This document shows positions 9,137 through 17,724 of a stretch of 64,000 nucleotides of DNA, piece after piece. Source of the DNA: Brevibacterium atlanticum (lineage in GTDB: Bacteria; Actinomycetota; Actinomycetes; Actinomycetales; Brevibacteriaceae). The stretch covers positions 1,054,001 through 1,118,000 of the forward strand of contig NZ_CP050152.1 of NCBI RefSeq assembly GCF_011617245.1, given 5' to 3'. A program made the translations under genes and the position numbers. The stretch's first letter is position 1; every line of letters starts with the position of its first letter. A model generated the notes under the pieces. That model made no database searches. It was given only the letters and a program-made list of their open reading frames with translations, and was not told where the DNA came from.

Positions 9137-10126
9137 ATGACGACGGAGAAGCTTTATCGGCTGGGGTTTACCAAGGACGAAGTCAGGCGCGGCGAGAAAT
9201 GCTGCCTCTCGCGCATCGCCCGCGGTCGGTATGTCGCGACCGGATCCTGCGACGATGCCCGGCATGAAACCATCTGGGCGGCGCTGAGTGAGCAGGACTT
9301 CGAGGAGTTCGCCCATCGAGGGGACATGCGCGACGAGATCGAACCCCTGCGCGTCCTCATCCGCACGCGCGCCGAACGCATCCACACCGCCTCGGGGCGT
9401 TGGCGAGTGACGAAGGGGCGCGAGGTCTTCTCCCATCTCTCTGCCGCCCTCGTCCACGGCCTGCCGATCGCGTATTCGGCGCAGACGCGAGTGGAGGTGT
9501 TCCGTCCGAACGTCAGCCGGAAGTACCGGCACCTCTACGTCCGCAACCGTGAGATCCCCTCGGCTCATCGGAAGATGGTCGGCATCTATGCCGTGACGAC
9601 GATGGAGCGCACACTCATCGACGTCGCCCGGGACTACAGCCCGGACGTGTCCGTGCCGATGCTCGACGAGGCGATCGGCCGCGGTCGGACGAGTCGGCTC
9701 CGGCTGAAAGCAGTCCTCGAGGAATGCCCAGAATCCCGCGGGGACGCGACTGTGCTCCGTGCGCTGCGCCTGACCGACGGGAGGCGAGAATCGCCATCGG
9801 AATCGATCGCAGCGGTCCGGTTCTTCGAGCACGGGATCACCGGGTTCGAGCCGCAGGTCGAATTCTTCGGCGACCACGGCGAAGTTTTCGCCCGCGTCGA
9901 TTTCTGCCACCGCGATGCCCGGCTGATCGTCGAGATCGACGGGCTCGAGAAGTACACGATGAACGGGCGCACTCCCCGCAAGAGCATTGCGGCCGAGAAA
10001 GCCCGCGAGGCCGCCCTCGAAGCCCGAGGATACAAGGTCATCCGCCTGACCTTCGGCGAACTCTTCCGCACCGCGCCCTTCGAGCGCATTCTCGGTGTGC
10101 TCGCAACCCGTCTGCGCACCGGATGA
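9137..10126 (+). CDS. AbiEi-type HTH / DUF559 (Vsr-like nuclease fold) protein
   Basis: The product has about 329 residues. Its first half resembles the wing-helix 'AbiEi antitoxin-like' proteins common in actinobacteria (LYRLGFTKDEVRRG, RIARGRYVATG, then FSHLSAALVHGLPI). Its C-terminal third has the DUF559/Vsr-like pattern ARVDFCHRDARLIVEIDG, followed by RKSIAAEKAREAALEARGYKVIRLTFGE in two stretches. The start is uncertain: ATG 9125 or 9137 is plausible, and the frame is open from 9050, inside the repeat. There is no clear Shine-Dalgarno. The first 100 bases are AT-rich compared with the neighbours. The gene is alone inside a pair of inverted palindromes, which suggests acquisition. Its function is unknown: antitoxin-like regulator, nuclease, or protein acting on the repeats. 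Confidence 0.6.
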   Translation: MTTEKLYRLGFTKDEVRRGEKCCLSRIARGRYVATGSCDDARHETIWAALSEQDFEEFAHRGDMRDEIEPLRVLIRTRAERIHTASGRWRVTKGREVFSHLSAALVHGLPIAYSAQTRVEVFRPNVSRKYRHLYVRNREIPSAHRKMVGIYAVTTMERTLIDVARDYSPDVSVPMLDEAIGRGRTSRLRLKAVLEECPESRGDATVLRALRLTDGRRESPSESIAAVRFFEHGITGFEPQVEFFGDHGEVFARVDFCHRDARLIVEIDGLEKYTMNGRTPRKSIAAEKAREAALEARGYKVIRLTFGELFRTAPFERILGVLATRLRTG

Positions 10127-10132
10127 GCACGT

Positions 10133-10199
10133 CCAAACAACCTGACGGCGGCCCAGCAACCTCGCGCGAGGTTGCTGGGCCGCCGTCAGGTAGCAATTA
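10133..10199 (-). repeat. Palindromic repeat copy 3, right terminal repeat of the cassette
   Basis: The 52-bp perfect palindrome is at 10140-10191, with inner arm CCAAACA (10133-10139) and outer arm AGCAATTA (10192-10199). On the minus strand the outer arm reads TAATTGCT, and its TAA is the stop codon of bcp. Confidence 0.93.
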
Positions 10200-10673
10200 G
10201 GGGAGGAGGTGGGTTCTCAGGCGGGCAACGTGGCCCTGGGCGTCGACGTTGTACTCCGCATGGGTGAGCCGGCCGTCCTCGGCGATGACGAACGTCGAGC
10301 GCAGGGTGCCCTGGAAGGTGTGCTCCCCGTCCGTCTTCTGACCGTAGCTGCCATAGGCCCGGGCGACGACGCCGCCGTAGTCGGACAGGAGCGAGAACGT
10401 CAGGCCCTCATCGGCGGCGAACGCCCGCAGCGACTCCGGGTCATCGGGCGAGACGCCGAGGACCTCGAAGCCCGCGGCGGCCAGCGCGGAGAGATTGTCG
10501 CGGAAGTCGCAGGCCTCGGTGGTGCAGCCGGGCGTCGATGCCTTGGGGTAGAAGTAGAGGATGACCTTCCTGCCGGCGAAGTCGGATTTCGAAACGGTCC
10601 GCTCCTCGGCGTCGGTGAGCGTGAAGTCCGGTGCGATGTCTCCGGCTCGCAGCTGAGTCGTCGTTGCGGTCAT
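10197..10673 (-). CDS. bcp: Thioredoxin-dependent peroxiredoxin, BCP/PrxQ type
   Basis: This enzyme reduces hydrogen peroxide and organic hydroperoxides in the cytoplasm. The 158-residue product has the AhpC/TSA fold with STPGCTTEACDFRD, giving peroxidatic Cys50 and probable resolving Cys55, the 2-Cys spacing of PrxQ. GTLRSTFVI follows further on. The ATG at 10673 has AAAGGA 7 bases upstream. It lies 11 bases after glxK on the same strand and is probably co-transcribed with it. Oxidase-generated peroxide from urate oxidation gives a reasonable reason for the pairing. The TAA stop is supplied by the palindromic repeat. Confidence 0.92.
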   Translation of the reverse strand: MTATTTQLRAGDIAPDFTLTDAEERTVSKSDFAGRKVILYFYPKASTPGCTTEACDFRDNLSALAAAGFEVLGVSPDDPESLRAFAADEGLTFSLLSDYGGVVARAYGSYGQKTDGEHTFQGTLRSTFVIAEDGRLTHAEYNVDAQGHVARLRTHLLP

Positions 10674-10684
10674 GGTGGGTCCTT

Positions 10685-11878
10685 TCATCGTTGAATGGTG
10701 CTTCCAGAGATGGTGCTTCCGGCGGCCACGAGTGCGCATGCATGCGCGGCCGAGTCCTCGATGAGCGCTGCGGCGCGCTCGGACAGTGTGTCCAGATCCG
10801 CGGGTCCCGGCGCGATTGACAGCGCCGCGGTGATCCCCGCCTCCCGGCACTCGGCCGGGCTGAGCCCGACCCGTCCGGCGATGACGATCACCCGCGCCGA
10901 GGCGGGGGCGTGGTGGCGTACGGCCGCGACCACCTTCCCGCCCAGGGACTGGGAGTCGAACGAGCCCTCGCCGGTGAGCACGATATCGGCCTCGGCGAGT
11001 GCCGTGGCCAGCCCGACGGCCTCGGCGACCATCTGCGAACCGGGCACCACCTCGGCGCCCAGGAGCGTCGTCAGCGCCAGCGGGATCCCGCCGGCGGCAC
11101 CGAATCCGGGGGTCGCGGCCAGCGCCTCGGCTTCCTCCGCAGAGGAGGTGAGCACCTCGGCGAGGTGGCCGAGTCCCGTGTCGAGCACGGTCACGGAGTC
11201 CCCGTCCGCACCCTTCTGCGGACCGAAGACCGCCGCCGCACCGCGGGGGCCGGTGAGCGGATTGTCGACGTCGACGGCGATGCGCCAGCGCACCCGTCGC
11301 GCCCGCGGATCGAGCTCCGAGGCGTCCACCGCGGCGACCGAGACCAGCCCACCGCCGCCGGGGGCGATCGGTTCGCCCGCGGCATCGGTGAACCGCGCGC
11401 CGAGAGCCGCGGCGATGCCGACGCCGCCGTCGGTGCTCGCCGAGCCGCCGATGCACAGCAGGATCTCCTCGACCCCGGTCTCGAGCACGGCGCGGGCGAT
11501 CAGTCCGACCCCGTAGGTGTCGGCGCGCTCGGGCTGCAGAGGCACGTCGGAGACCTGCGGCAGTCCGTTGGCCTGAGCTGCCTCGATGACGGCGGTGGTG
11601 CCGTCGGGAGAGATTCCGAAGGCCGCCGAGGTGGCCCGACCGAGCGCATCGACCGCTTCGACGGTGCGCGGCTGGGTCCCCCAGACGGCGAGCAGGGTCT
11701 CGAGCGTTCCCTCTCCGCCGTCGGCGAAGGGCAGCTCGGTGACGTCCGCGTCGGGGAAGGCGGCACGCGCACCGCGGGCCATGGCGGCCGCGGCGGCAGG
11801 TGCGGAGGCCGAGCCCTTGAAGGAGTCGGGGGCGCAGACGATCGTCGGGCTGCCCTGTGGCACTGTGTCGTGAGTCAT
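10685..11878 (-). CDS. glxK: Glycerate kinase (GarK/GlxK family)
   Basis: The enzyme phosphorylates D-glycerate to 2-phosphoglycerate, completing the Gcl-GlxR route into glycolysis. The 397-residue product begins TIVCAPDSFKGSASA, the hallmark start of the family. It carries LPFADGGEGT, ILLCIGGSASTDGGVG, GAAGGI and VLTGEGSFDSQS motifs. ATG 11878 is chosen because the family motif starts about 12 residues in; ATG 11896 is an alternative six residues upstream. Transcription is divergent from uraD across a region with two operator-like repeats. Confidence 0.9.
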   Translation of the reverse strand: MTHDTVPQGSPTIVCAPDSFKGSASAPAAAAAMARGARAAFPDADVTELPFADGGEGTLETLLAVWGTQPRTVEAVDALGRATSAAFGISPDGTTAVIEAAQANGLPQVSDVPLQPERADTYGVGLIARAVLETGVEEILLCIGGSASTDGGVGIAAALGARFTDAAGEPIAPGGGGLVSVAAVDASELDPRARRVRWRIAVDVDNPLTGPRGAAAVFGPQKGADGDSVTVLDTGLGHLAEVLTSSAEEAEALAATPGFGAAGGIPLALTTLLGAEVVPGSQMVAEAVGLATALAEADIVLTGEGSFDSQSLGGKVVAAVRHHAPASARVIVIAGRVGLSPAECREAGITAALSIAPGPADLDTLSERAAALIEDSAAHACALVAAGSTISGSTIQR

Positions 11879-11935
11879 GTCCCCATTCAACCTCATCGTC
11901 TGTTCGGGTGGTCTGCGATCCATTATCCACAATCC

Positions 11936-11949
11936 GGAAGAAAGTTTCC
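11936..11949. promoter_or_regulatory. Probable AllR/IclR-type operator C1 (glxK side)
   Basis: GGAAGAAAGTTTCC is a GGAA-N6-TTCC repeat differing by one base from GGAAGAAACTTTCC at 17626-17639. It lies just upstream of a possible glxK -10 (GATAAT on the minus strand, 11922-11927), so binding would block glxK transcription. Confidence 0.6.
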
Positions 11950-11968
11950 ATAACAATGTGTGAGCAAT

Positions 11969-11997
11969 TTGACATTGGTGCAGGCGGCCAGCAGACT
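11969..11997 (+). promoter_or_regulatory. Likely promoter of uraD-hiuH-uox
   Basis: TTGACA (11969-11974) and CAGACT (11992-11997) are spaced by 17 bases, giving a start site near 12004. Operator C2 at 12012-12025 follows immediately downstream. Confidence 0.6.
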
Positions 11998-12011
11998 CGA
12001 ACCAATCGTTC

Positions 12012-12025
12012 GGAAATGGTATTCC
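12012..12025. promoter_or_regulatory. Probable AllR/IclR-type operator C2 (uraD side)
   Basis: GGAA-ATGGTA-TTCC sits inside a longer TTCGGAA-N6-TTCCGAA repeat (12009-12028). It lies about 8 bases downstream of the inferred uraD start site, a position expected for repression. Confidence 0.6.
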
Positions 12026-12064
12026 GAAACGCGAAAGTCTCGTCAGTCAGCCTAGGAGGTCACC

Positions 12065-12559
12065 GTGGACCTGGCCGAGTTCAATCGACTGCCGGCCGAG
12101 GCGGCGCGCACAGTGCTGCGCCCCTGCCTCGATGTCGACCGCTGGATCGATGCCGTCGTCGCGGCACGGCCGTTCTCCGACCTCGACTCCGCCCTCACCT
12201 CGGCGCGCGAGGACGCCGCTCCGCTGAGCAGCGACGAGATCGCGACCGCGCTGTCCCACCATCCCCGGATCGGTGAGAAGGCGAAGGGCGAGTCCGCCGA
12301 GGCCGCCCACTCGAGTCGCGAACAGGCCGGTCTCGGCACCCTTGAGGCCGATGTGCAGTCGCGGCTGGCCGCCGGCAACGCCGCCTACGAAAAGCGCTTC
12401 GACCGCGTCTTCCTCATCCGCGCCGCCGGTCGCAGCCCCGAAGAGATCCTCTCCGAACTCGACCGCCGCATGGACAACTCCGCCGCCGACGAGGAAGCCG
12501 AGGTCGGAGACCAGCTCATCCAGATCGCCGCCCTCCGACTCGAAGGAATCCTCGCATGA
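12065..12559 (+). CDS. uraD: 2-oxo-4-hydroxy-4-carboxy-5-ureidoimidazoline (OHCU) decarboxylase
   Basis: The enzyme decarboxylates OHCU to S-allantoin, the third step of uricolysis. The 164-residue all-helical product has the family motif LSHHPRIGE with the catalytic His-Pro-Arg-Ile-Gly, preceded by AARPFSD and followed by SREQAGL and AYEKRF. The start is GTG 12065 with AGGAGG 5 bases before it. Its stop overlaps the ATG of the hydroxyisourate hydrolase by 4 bases. Confidence 0.94.
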   Translation: MDLAEFNRLPAEAARTVLRPCLDVDRWIDAVVAARPFSDLDSALTSAREDAAPLSSDEIATALSHHPRIGEKAKGESAEAAHSSREQAGLGTLEADVQSRLAAGNAAYEKRFDRVFLIRAAGRSPEEILSELDRRMDNSAADEEAEVGDQLIQIAALRLEGILA

Positions 12560-12879
12560 GCTTCATCACCGCCCACGCCCTCGACTCGACTCTCGGCACA
12601 CCGGCCGCAGGTCTCGAAGTCACCCTCTATGACGGCGCCGAGGTCATCGTCTCCGCCCGCACCGACGACAACGGGCGGGTCTCGGACTTCGGCCCCGACC
12701 ACCTCGAGCCCGGGGACTACCGGATCGTCTTCGGCGCCGGCGACTACTTCGCAGCCCGGAACATGGACCACTTCCACCCCGTGGTCACGATCGACTTCAC
12801 CGTCCAGGCAGGACAGGCGCACTATCACATCCCGCTGCTGCTCAGCCCCTTCGCCTACAGCACCTACCGCGGCAGCTGA
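12556..12879 (+). CDS. hiuH: 5-hydroxyisourate hydrolase (transthyretin-like)
   Basis: The enzyme hydrolyses 5-hydroxyisourate to OHCU, the second step after urate oxidase. The 107-residue product is full length for the family. It begins with ITAHALDSTLGTPA (active-site His), contains RTDDNGRV, and ends with the diagnostic YRGS tetrapeptide. The start is fixed by the ATGA overlap with uraD. Urate oxidase follows after 161 bases in which I see no gene. Confidence 0.95.
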   Translation: MSFITAHALDSTLGTPAAGLEVTLYDGAEVIVSARTDDNGRVSDFGPDHLEPGDYRIVFGAGDYFAARNMDHFHPVVTIDFTVQAGQAHYHIPLLLSPFAYSTYRGS

Positions 12880-13040
12880 GCCGCACCCTCAATCACCATC
12901 AGGGGAAGCAGGCCCCCTGCAGGATCGGCATCCTCAACAAACCGCCGAAGCCGACCGGAGCTCATCACCGGCAGGCCTCGCCAATCGAATGGTCACGGCG
13001 CGCGCAGGTGCGCACGCCGACGAATTGGAGGAACACCACA

Positions 13041-13925
13041 ATGAGTACAGTCCGACTGACATCGAACCAGTACGGCAAGGCGGAGAACCGACTCATGCGG
13101 GTCTACCGCGATACCGAACGTCACGAGATCCGCGACCTCAACGTCACCTCGCAGCTGTGGGGAGACTTCGAGACCGCGCACACCGAGGGCGACAACTCCC
13201 ACGTCGTCGCCACCGACACCCAGAAGAACACGGTCTTCGCGAAGGCGAAGGAACTGGGCGTGAGCTCTCCCGAGCAGTTCCTCATCGGCCTGGCCGACCA
13301 CTTCGTATCACACTTCGACTGGGTCACCGGAGGGCGCTGGGAGGCCGAGGAGTGCGGCTGGGATCGGATCAACGACCACAACCACTCGTTCTTCAAGTCC
13401 GCTCCCGAAGTCCGCACCGTCGTGTTCACTCGGGACGGTGACAAGGACACACTGATCTCCGGCTTCAACGGTCTCACCGTGCTCAAGACCACCGAATCGG
13501 GTTTCGTCGGCTACCCGAAGGACAAGTACACGACGCTGCCGGAGACCGAGGACCGCATTCTCGCCACCGACATCGCCACGCGGTGGATCTACAACACCAC
13601 CGACATCGACTTCGAGGCGGTCTACACCCAGGTCAAGGAGATCATCCTCGACTCATTCACCGATCACTTCTCCCACGCCCTGCAGCACACGCTCTACCAG
13701 ATGGGGGAGAAGGTCATCGAGGCTGTGCCGCAGATCGACGAGATCCGCTTCTCCTGCCCGAACAAGCACCACTTCCTCTATGACATCGAGCGCTTCGGAC
13801 TCGAGAACCCGAACGAGGTCTTCATCGTCGCCGACCGCCCGTACGGCCTCATCGAGGCCACCTTCACCCGCGACGGCGTCGACGAGAACAAGGACGCCTG
13901 GGCACAGATCGCCGGCTTCTGCTGA
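13041..13925 (+). CDS. uox: Urate oxidase (cofactor-free uricase)
   Basis: Uricase oxidises urate to 5-hydroxyisourate with release of hydrogen peroxide. The 294 residues have two tunnelling-fold halves. Visible motifs are the VVATDTQKNTVF segment with the catalytic Thr, VTGGRWEAEECGWDRI, GFNGLTVLKTTESGF, and CPNKHHFLYD with the catalytic His. An upstream Lys near residue 13 matches the Lys-Thr-His triad. ATG 13041 is preceded by TTGGAGGA at good spacing. The frame is open for 11 more codons upstream, but these carry no family similarity. Confidence 0.95.
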   Translation: MSTVRLTSNQYGKAENRLMRVYRDTERHEIRDLNVTSQLWGDFETAHTEGDNSHVVATDTQKNTVFAKAKELGVSSPEQFLIGLADHFVSHFDWVTGGRWEAEECGWDRINDHNHSFFKSAPEVRTVVFTRDGDKDTLISGFNGLTVLKTTESGFVGYPKDKYTTLPETEDRILATDIATRWIYNTTDIDFEAVYTQVKEIILDSFTDHFSHALQHTLYQMGEKVIEAVPQIDEIRFSCPNKHHFLYDIERFGLENPNEVFIVADRPYGLIEATFTRDGVDENKDAWAQIAGFC

Positions 13926-13959
13926 GCCGGCGACCCTGCTGAGTTCGGACATTTCCGAC

Positions 13960-13998
13960 TCCGGACTCCCGGTCGCGATACGATGCCGGGAGTCCGGA
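13960..13998 (+). promoter_or_regulatory. Long hairpin between uox and aceE
   Basis: TCCGGACTCCCGG (13960-13972) pairs perfectly with CCGGGAGTCCGGA (13986-13998) around a 13-base loop. It ends 24 bases before aceE. No T-run follows. It may end uox transcripts or act in the aceE leader. Confidence 0.6.
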
Positions 13999-14022
13999 CC
14001 CCCGTGAGAAGGAAACCCCGCA

Positions 14023-16779
14023 ATGACACAGGACACCACCTCGGCGAACCCGAGGAGCACCACCGCCGACGAAGAAGTCGATGAATGGCTCGAGTCGTGG
14101 GAGGGACTCGTAGGAGCGCGCGGCACCCAGCGCGCCGGCGAGATCATGGAGGCGCTGCGCCGCCGCGCGGCCACGAACTCCATCGCCCAGCCCAAGGTCA
14201 CCACCACTGACTACGTCAACACGATCCCCGCCGATCAGGAACCGATCTATCCGGGCGAGGAGAACATCGAACGCCGCTACCGCAGATGGCTGCGCTGGAA
14301 CGCCGCGATGCTCGTCCACCGCGCGCAGCGCCCCGAGATCTCCGTGGGCGGACACATCTCCACCTACGCCGGAGCCGCCACTCTCTACGAGATCGGCTTC
14401 AACAACTTCTTCCGCGGCCAGGACCACCCCGGAGGCGGCGACCAGGTGTTCTTCCAGGGCCACGCCTCACCGGGAATGTACGCCCGCGCGTTCCTCGAAG
14501 GCCGCCTGTCCGAGGCCGACCTCGACGGGTTCCGGCAGGAAGTATCGCGCGCCCCGCACGGGCTGAGCTCCTATCCGCACCCGCGGCTGATGCCCGAGTT
14601 CTGGCAGTTCCCGACCGTGTCGATGGGGCTCGGCCCGATCAACGCGATCTATCAGGCGCAGATGAACCGCTATCTGCACAACCGCGGCGTCAAGGACACG
14701 AGCGATCAGCGGGTGTGGGCCTTCCTCGGCGACGGTGAGATGGACGAACCCGAATCGCGCGGCGCCCTGCAGCTGGCCGCGAACGAGGGACTCGACAACC
14801 TCACTTTCGTCATCAACTGCAACCTCCAGCGCCTCGACGGACCGGTCCGCGGCAACGGCAAGATCGTCCAGGAACTCGAGGCGACCTTCACCGGCGCCGG
14901 CTGGGACGTCATCAAGGTGCTGTGGGGCCGCGAATGGGACTCCCTGCTCGAATCCGACCACACCGGCGAACTCGTGCGGATCATGAACGAGACCCTCGAC
15001 GGGGACTACCAGACCTTCAAGGCCGAATCCGGCGGGTTCATCCGCGACAACTTCTTCGGCCGCTCGCCTGAGACCAAGGGCCTCGTCGAGCATCTGTCCG
15101 ATGACGACATCTGGAACCTCAAACGCGGCGGCCACGATTACCACAAGGTCTTCGCCGCCTATCAGAAGGCCGTGAACACCAAGGGCAGGCCCACCGTGAT
15201 CCTCGTCCAGACGGTCAAGGGCTATGGGCTGGGCACGAGCTTCGAATCCCGCAACGCCACCCATCAGATGAAGAAGTTCACCGCCGACGACGTCAAGGCC
15301 TTCCGCGATCGGATGGACATCCCGATCTCGGACAAGGTCATCGACGACGACCCCTACGCGGTGCCGTACTACCATCCGGGTGCCGACGACGACGCGATCC
15401 AGTACATGCTCGACCGTCGCCGCCAGCTCGGCGGATTCCTGCCCGCTCGCAAGCCGGAGAACAACCAGAAGACGCTGCCGGCACCCAGCGACAAGGCGTT
15501 CTCGCAGTCGAAGAAAGGTTCGGGCAAGCAGCTGGCCGCCACCACCATGGCCTTCGTCCGCCTGCTCAAGGACCTCATGCGGGAGAAGGGGCTGGGGGAG
15601 CGGATCGTGCCCATCATCCCCGATGAGGCCCGCACCTTCGGCATCGACGCGTTCTTCCCGACCGCGAAGATCTACAACCCGAACGGGCAGAACTACCTCG
15701 CCGTCGACCGCGAGCTCTTCCTCTCCTACAAGGAGGCCGTCTCCGGTCAGCTGCTCCACGTAGGCATCAACGAGGCCGGAGCCGCGGCCGGATTCACTGC
15801 CGCCGGCACCGCGTACTCCACGCACGGCGAGCCGATGATCCCGATCTACGTCTTCTACTCGATGTTCGGCTTCCAGCGCACGGGAGATGCCTTCTGGGCC
15901 GCCGGTGACCAGATGACCCGAGGGTTCATCATCGGCGCGACCGCTGGGCGGACGACGCTGACCGGCGAGGGCCTGCAGCACGCTGACGGTCACTCTCCGG
16001 TGCTTGCGGCCACGAACCCGGCCGTGCGCGTCTACGATCCGGCCTACGGCTACGAGATCGCCCACATCGTCCGCGACGGACTGCACCGCATGTACGGCGA
16101 GCACGACCTCGGCGAGGACGAGCGCAACGTCATGTACTACCTGACCGTGTACAACGAACCGATGGTCCAACCGGCCGAACCCGAGAACGTCGACGTCGAG
16201 GGAATCCTCAAGGGCATCCATCGCGTCGCCGAGGCGGGGACATCCGCCGAGGCGGGGCAGGGCTCGCGTCCTCAGGCGCAGCTGCTCGCCTCCGGCGTCG
16301 CCGTGCCGTGGGCGCTCGAGGCCCGCGAGCTGCTCGCCGCGGACTGGGGCGTGGACGCGGCCGTGTGGTCGGTGACCTCATGGGCGCAGCTGCGTCGGGA
16401 TGCCCTCGAGTGCGAGGCGGCGCTGCTGAGCGACGTCGAGGCCGAACCGCGCGTGCCCTACATCCGGCAGCGCCTCGGTGAGGAGCCGGGACCGATCGTG
16501 GCCACGAGCGATTTCGACTCCACACAGCCCGACCTCGTGAGGCCGTTCCTCGACCAGACCTTCGCGACCCTCGGCGCCGACGGGTTCGGGTTCTCCGATA
16601 CCCGGGCCGCAGCCCGCCGGCACTTCAAGATCGACGCCCACTCGATGGTCGTGCGTACCCTGCAGCTGCTGGCCATGCGCGGTGAGGTCGACCCCGGCAT
16701 CCCCGCCGAGGCGGCCCGCCGTTACGAACTCAGCGACGTCAACGCGGGGACCTCGGGAATGGCCGGCGGCGATTCCTGA
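14023..16779 (+). CDS. aceE: Pyruvate dehydrogenase E1 component, homodimeric type
   Basis: This ThDP enzyme decarboxylates pyruvate and passes the acetyl group to the lipoyl E2, yielding acetyl-CoA. The 918 residues match AceE length. Visible are [17 protein letters not shown] near the N-terminus, HASPGMYAR, and the ThDP motif beginning [10 protein letters not shown] and ending with [14 protein letters not shown]. Further on are TVKGYGLG and [18 protein letters not shown] in the second half. E2 and E3 are not in the window. It lies between uox and the regulator/malic enzyme pair, which suggests a role in burning glyoxylate-derived pyruvate, though it may simply be the general enzyme. GAAGGAAA precedes ATG 14023. 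Confidence 0.95.
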   Translation: MTQDTTSANPRSTTADEEVDEWLESWEGLVGARGTQRAGEIMEALRRRAATNSIAQPKVTTTDYVNTIPADQEPIYPGEENIERRYRRWLRWNAAMLVHRAQRPEISVGGHISTYAGAATLYEIGFNNFFRGQDHPGGGDQVFFQGHASPGMYARAFLEGRLSEADLDGFRQEVSRAPHGLSSYPHPRLMPEFWQFPTVSMGLGPINAIYQAQMNRYLHNRGVKDTSDQRVWAFLGDGEMDEPESRGALQLAANEGLDNLTFVINCNLQRLDGPVRGNGKIVQELEATFTGAGWDVIKVLWGREWDSLLESDHTGELVRIMNETLDGDYQTFKAESGGFIRDNFFGRSPETKGLVEHLSDDDIWNLKRGGHDYHKVFAAYQKAVNTKGRPTVILVQTVKGYGLGTSFESRNATHQMKKFTADDVKAFRDRMDIPISDKVIDDDPYAVPYYHPGADDDAIQYMLDRRRQLGGFLPARKPENNQKTLPAPSDKAFSQSKKGSGKQLAATTMAFVRLLKDLMREKGLGERIVPIIPDEARTFGIDAFFPTAKIYNPNGQNYLAVDRELFLSYKEAVSGQLLHVGINEAGAAAGFTAAGTAYSTHGEPMIPIYVFYSMFGFQRTGDAFWAAGDQMTRGFIIGATAGRTTLTGEGLQHADGHSPVLAATNPAVRVYDPAYGYEIAHIVRDGLHRMYGEHDLGEDERNVMYYLTVYNEPMVQPAEPENVDVEGILKGIHRVAEAGTSAEAGQGSRPQAQLLASGVAVPWALEARELLAADWGVDAAVWSVTSWAQLRRDALECEAALLSDVEAEPRVPYIRQRLGEEPGPIVATSDFDSTQPDLVRPFLDQTFATLGADGFGFSDTRAAARRHFKIDAHSMVVRTLQLLAMRGEVDPGIPAEAARRYELSDVNAGTSGMAGGDS

Positions 16780-16785
16780 GGCTGC

Positions 16786-17565
16786 TCACACACCGCCGCG
16801 CATATCGACCGAGATCTGCGCGGCGGCCGAGCGCAGCAGCGGGATCGCCCGGTCGGCGAAGGCCTGGTCGACGCGGCTGACCGGCCCGGAGACCGAGATC
16901 GCAAGGGGAGCGGGGGCATCGGGGATCGCGATGGCGAAGCAGCGCACCCCGAGCTCCTGCTCCTGTTCGTCGATCGCGTAGCCGCGCTCACGGATGCGGT
17001 CGAGCTCGGCTTCGAGCTCGGAGACCGAGCCGATGCTGAACTCCGTGGGCGTGGGCATGCCCGCGGTCGTGACGATGTGGCGCACCTGGTCGGCGTCGAG
17101 TCCGGCGAGCATCGCCTTGCCGACGCCCGTGTCATGCATGTGTGCACGCCGTCCCACCTCGGTGAACATTCGCATCTGACGCTGGGAGGCGACCTGGTCG
17201 ACATAGACGACCATGTCGCCGTCCAGCGTCGCCACGTTCGCCGACTCTCCGAGTTCGGCGACGAGATCACGCAGGTAGGGGCGGGCGAACTGGCCGAGCT
17301 GTGAGCCGGCGAGGTTGCCCAGCCGCACGAGGCCCGGACCCAGGGCATAGCCGCGATCGGGCAGCTGCCTGACCACGCCGAGGTTGACCAGCGTATTCAG
17401 CAGGCGGTGGATGGTGGGCAGGGGCAGGCTGACGTCGGTGGCGATATGGCTCAGCGTCGCCGACCCCGAGGAGTTCGCGATGCATTCGAGCAGGCCGAAG
17501 GCGCGTTCGACGGACTGGACGCCGCCCTTCGACTGGCGGTTCGCAGGTGTGTCCTTGCTGCTCAT
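16786..17565 (-). CDS. IclR-family transcriptional regulator (AllR-like)
   Basis: This is a probable repressor of the surrounding purine/glyoxylate genes. The 259-residue product has an N-terminal winged helix (about residues 16-75, GVQSVERAFGLLECIA to PTIHRLLNTLVNLG). A C-terminal IclR effector domain follows, with VYVDQVASQRQMRMFTEVG, HDTGVGKAMLAG and a conserved-type CFAIAIPD segment. It converges on aceE with a 6-base gap and diverges from the malic enzyme gene. The GGAA-N6-TTCC site in that divergent region implies autoregulation. The effector cannot be read from sequence; allantoin or glyoxylate would be expected from AllR relatives. Confidence 0.85.
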   Translation of the reverse strand: MSSKDTPANRQSKGGVQSVERAFGLLECIANSSGSATLSHIATDVSLPLPTIHRLLNTLVNLGVVRQLPDRGYALGPGLVRLGNLAGSQLGQFARPYLRDLVAELGESANVATLDGDMVVYVDQVASQRQMRMFTEVGRRAHMHDTGVGKAMLAGLDADQVRHIVTTAGMPTPTEFSIGSVSELEAELDRIRERGYAIDEQEQELGVRCFAIAIPDAPAPLAISVSGPVSRVDQAFADRAIPLLRSAAAQISVDMRGGV

Positions 17566-17625
17566 CGATCATCCTTCTTCAGTGGGAGCTTCGGCAGTGA
17601 AACTCCGCTCAGTCTAGACCGAAAT

Positions 17626-17639
17626 GGAAGAAACTTTCC
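17626..17639. promoter_or_regulatory. Probable AllR/IclR-type operator B1
   Basis: GGAAGAAACTTTCC (GGAA-N6-TTCC) lies in the divergent iclR/malic enzyme region, overlapping the -35 of the malic enzyme promoter. A related ATCC-N7-GGAA site is at 17685-17699. Confidence 0.6.
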
Positions 17640-17663
17640 GAATCCGGCGGCACGCTCTATAAT
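17635..17663 (+). promoter_or_regulatory. Likely promoter of the malic enzyme gene
   Basis: TTTCCG (17635-17640) and a perfect TATAAT (17658-17663) are separated by 17 bases. This places the start site near 17670, between operator-like sites at 17626-17639 and 17685-17699. Confidence 0.6.
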
Positions 17664-17724
17664 TTCCATCAGGCAGAAGATAATATCCATATTACGGAAA
17701 ACCAATATCAGAGAGGATATTGCC

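Larger units (their letters stand above)
8991..10199. mobile_element. Putative cassette: AbiEi/DUF559 gene bounded by 67-bp palindromic inverted repeats
   Basis: The segment begins with an arm-core-arm unit (8991-9057) and ends with its inverted copy (10133-10199). Over 67 bases they differ at one position only: inner arm TGTATGG on the left, TGTTTGG on the right. Each unit is TAATTGCT, a 52-bp perfect palindrome, then TGTWTGG facing inward. The outer TAATTGCT arms touch the stop codons of allB and bcp. The only gene inside is 9137-10126. No target duplication outside the repeats is visible, so mobility is inferred from structure and not shown. Confidence 0.55.

Noticed and set aside
8991..10199. 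Classical insertion sequence or toxin-antitoxin pair
   Set aside because: No transposase motif and no AbiEii-type toxin gene beside the AbiEi-like protein. Only a single gene lies within the repeats, so a more cautious cassette call was made.
11993..12005. Start of a 602-codon minus-strand frame covering glxK and bcp
   Set aside because: It is bcp read in its own frame with a long meaningless extension through glxK. The Shine-Dalgarno and family start place bcp at 10673.
12880..13040. Small gene between hiuH and uox
   Set aside because: No start with Shine-Dalgarno and a coherent frame; the open frames continue those of neighbours. Only a 5-bp hairpin is visible.
14467..16221. 584-codon minus-strand frame inside aceE
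   Set aside because: Antisense shadow of a well-supported gene; low-complexity composition and no motif.
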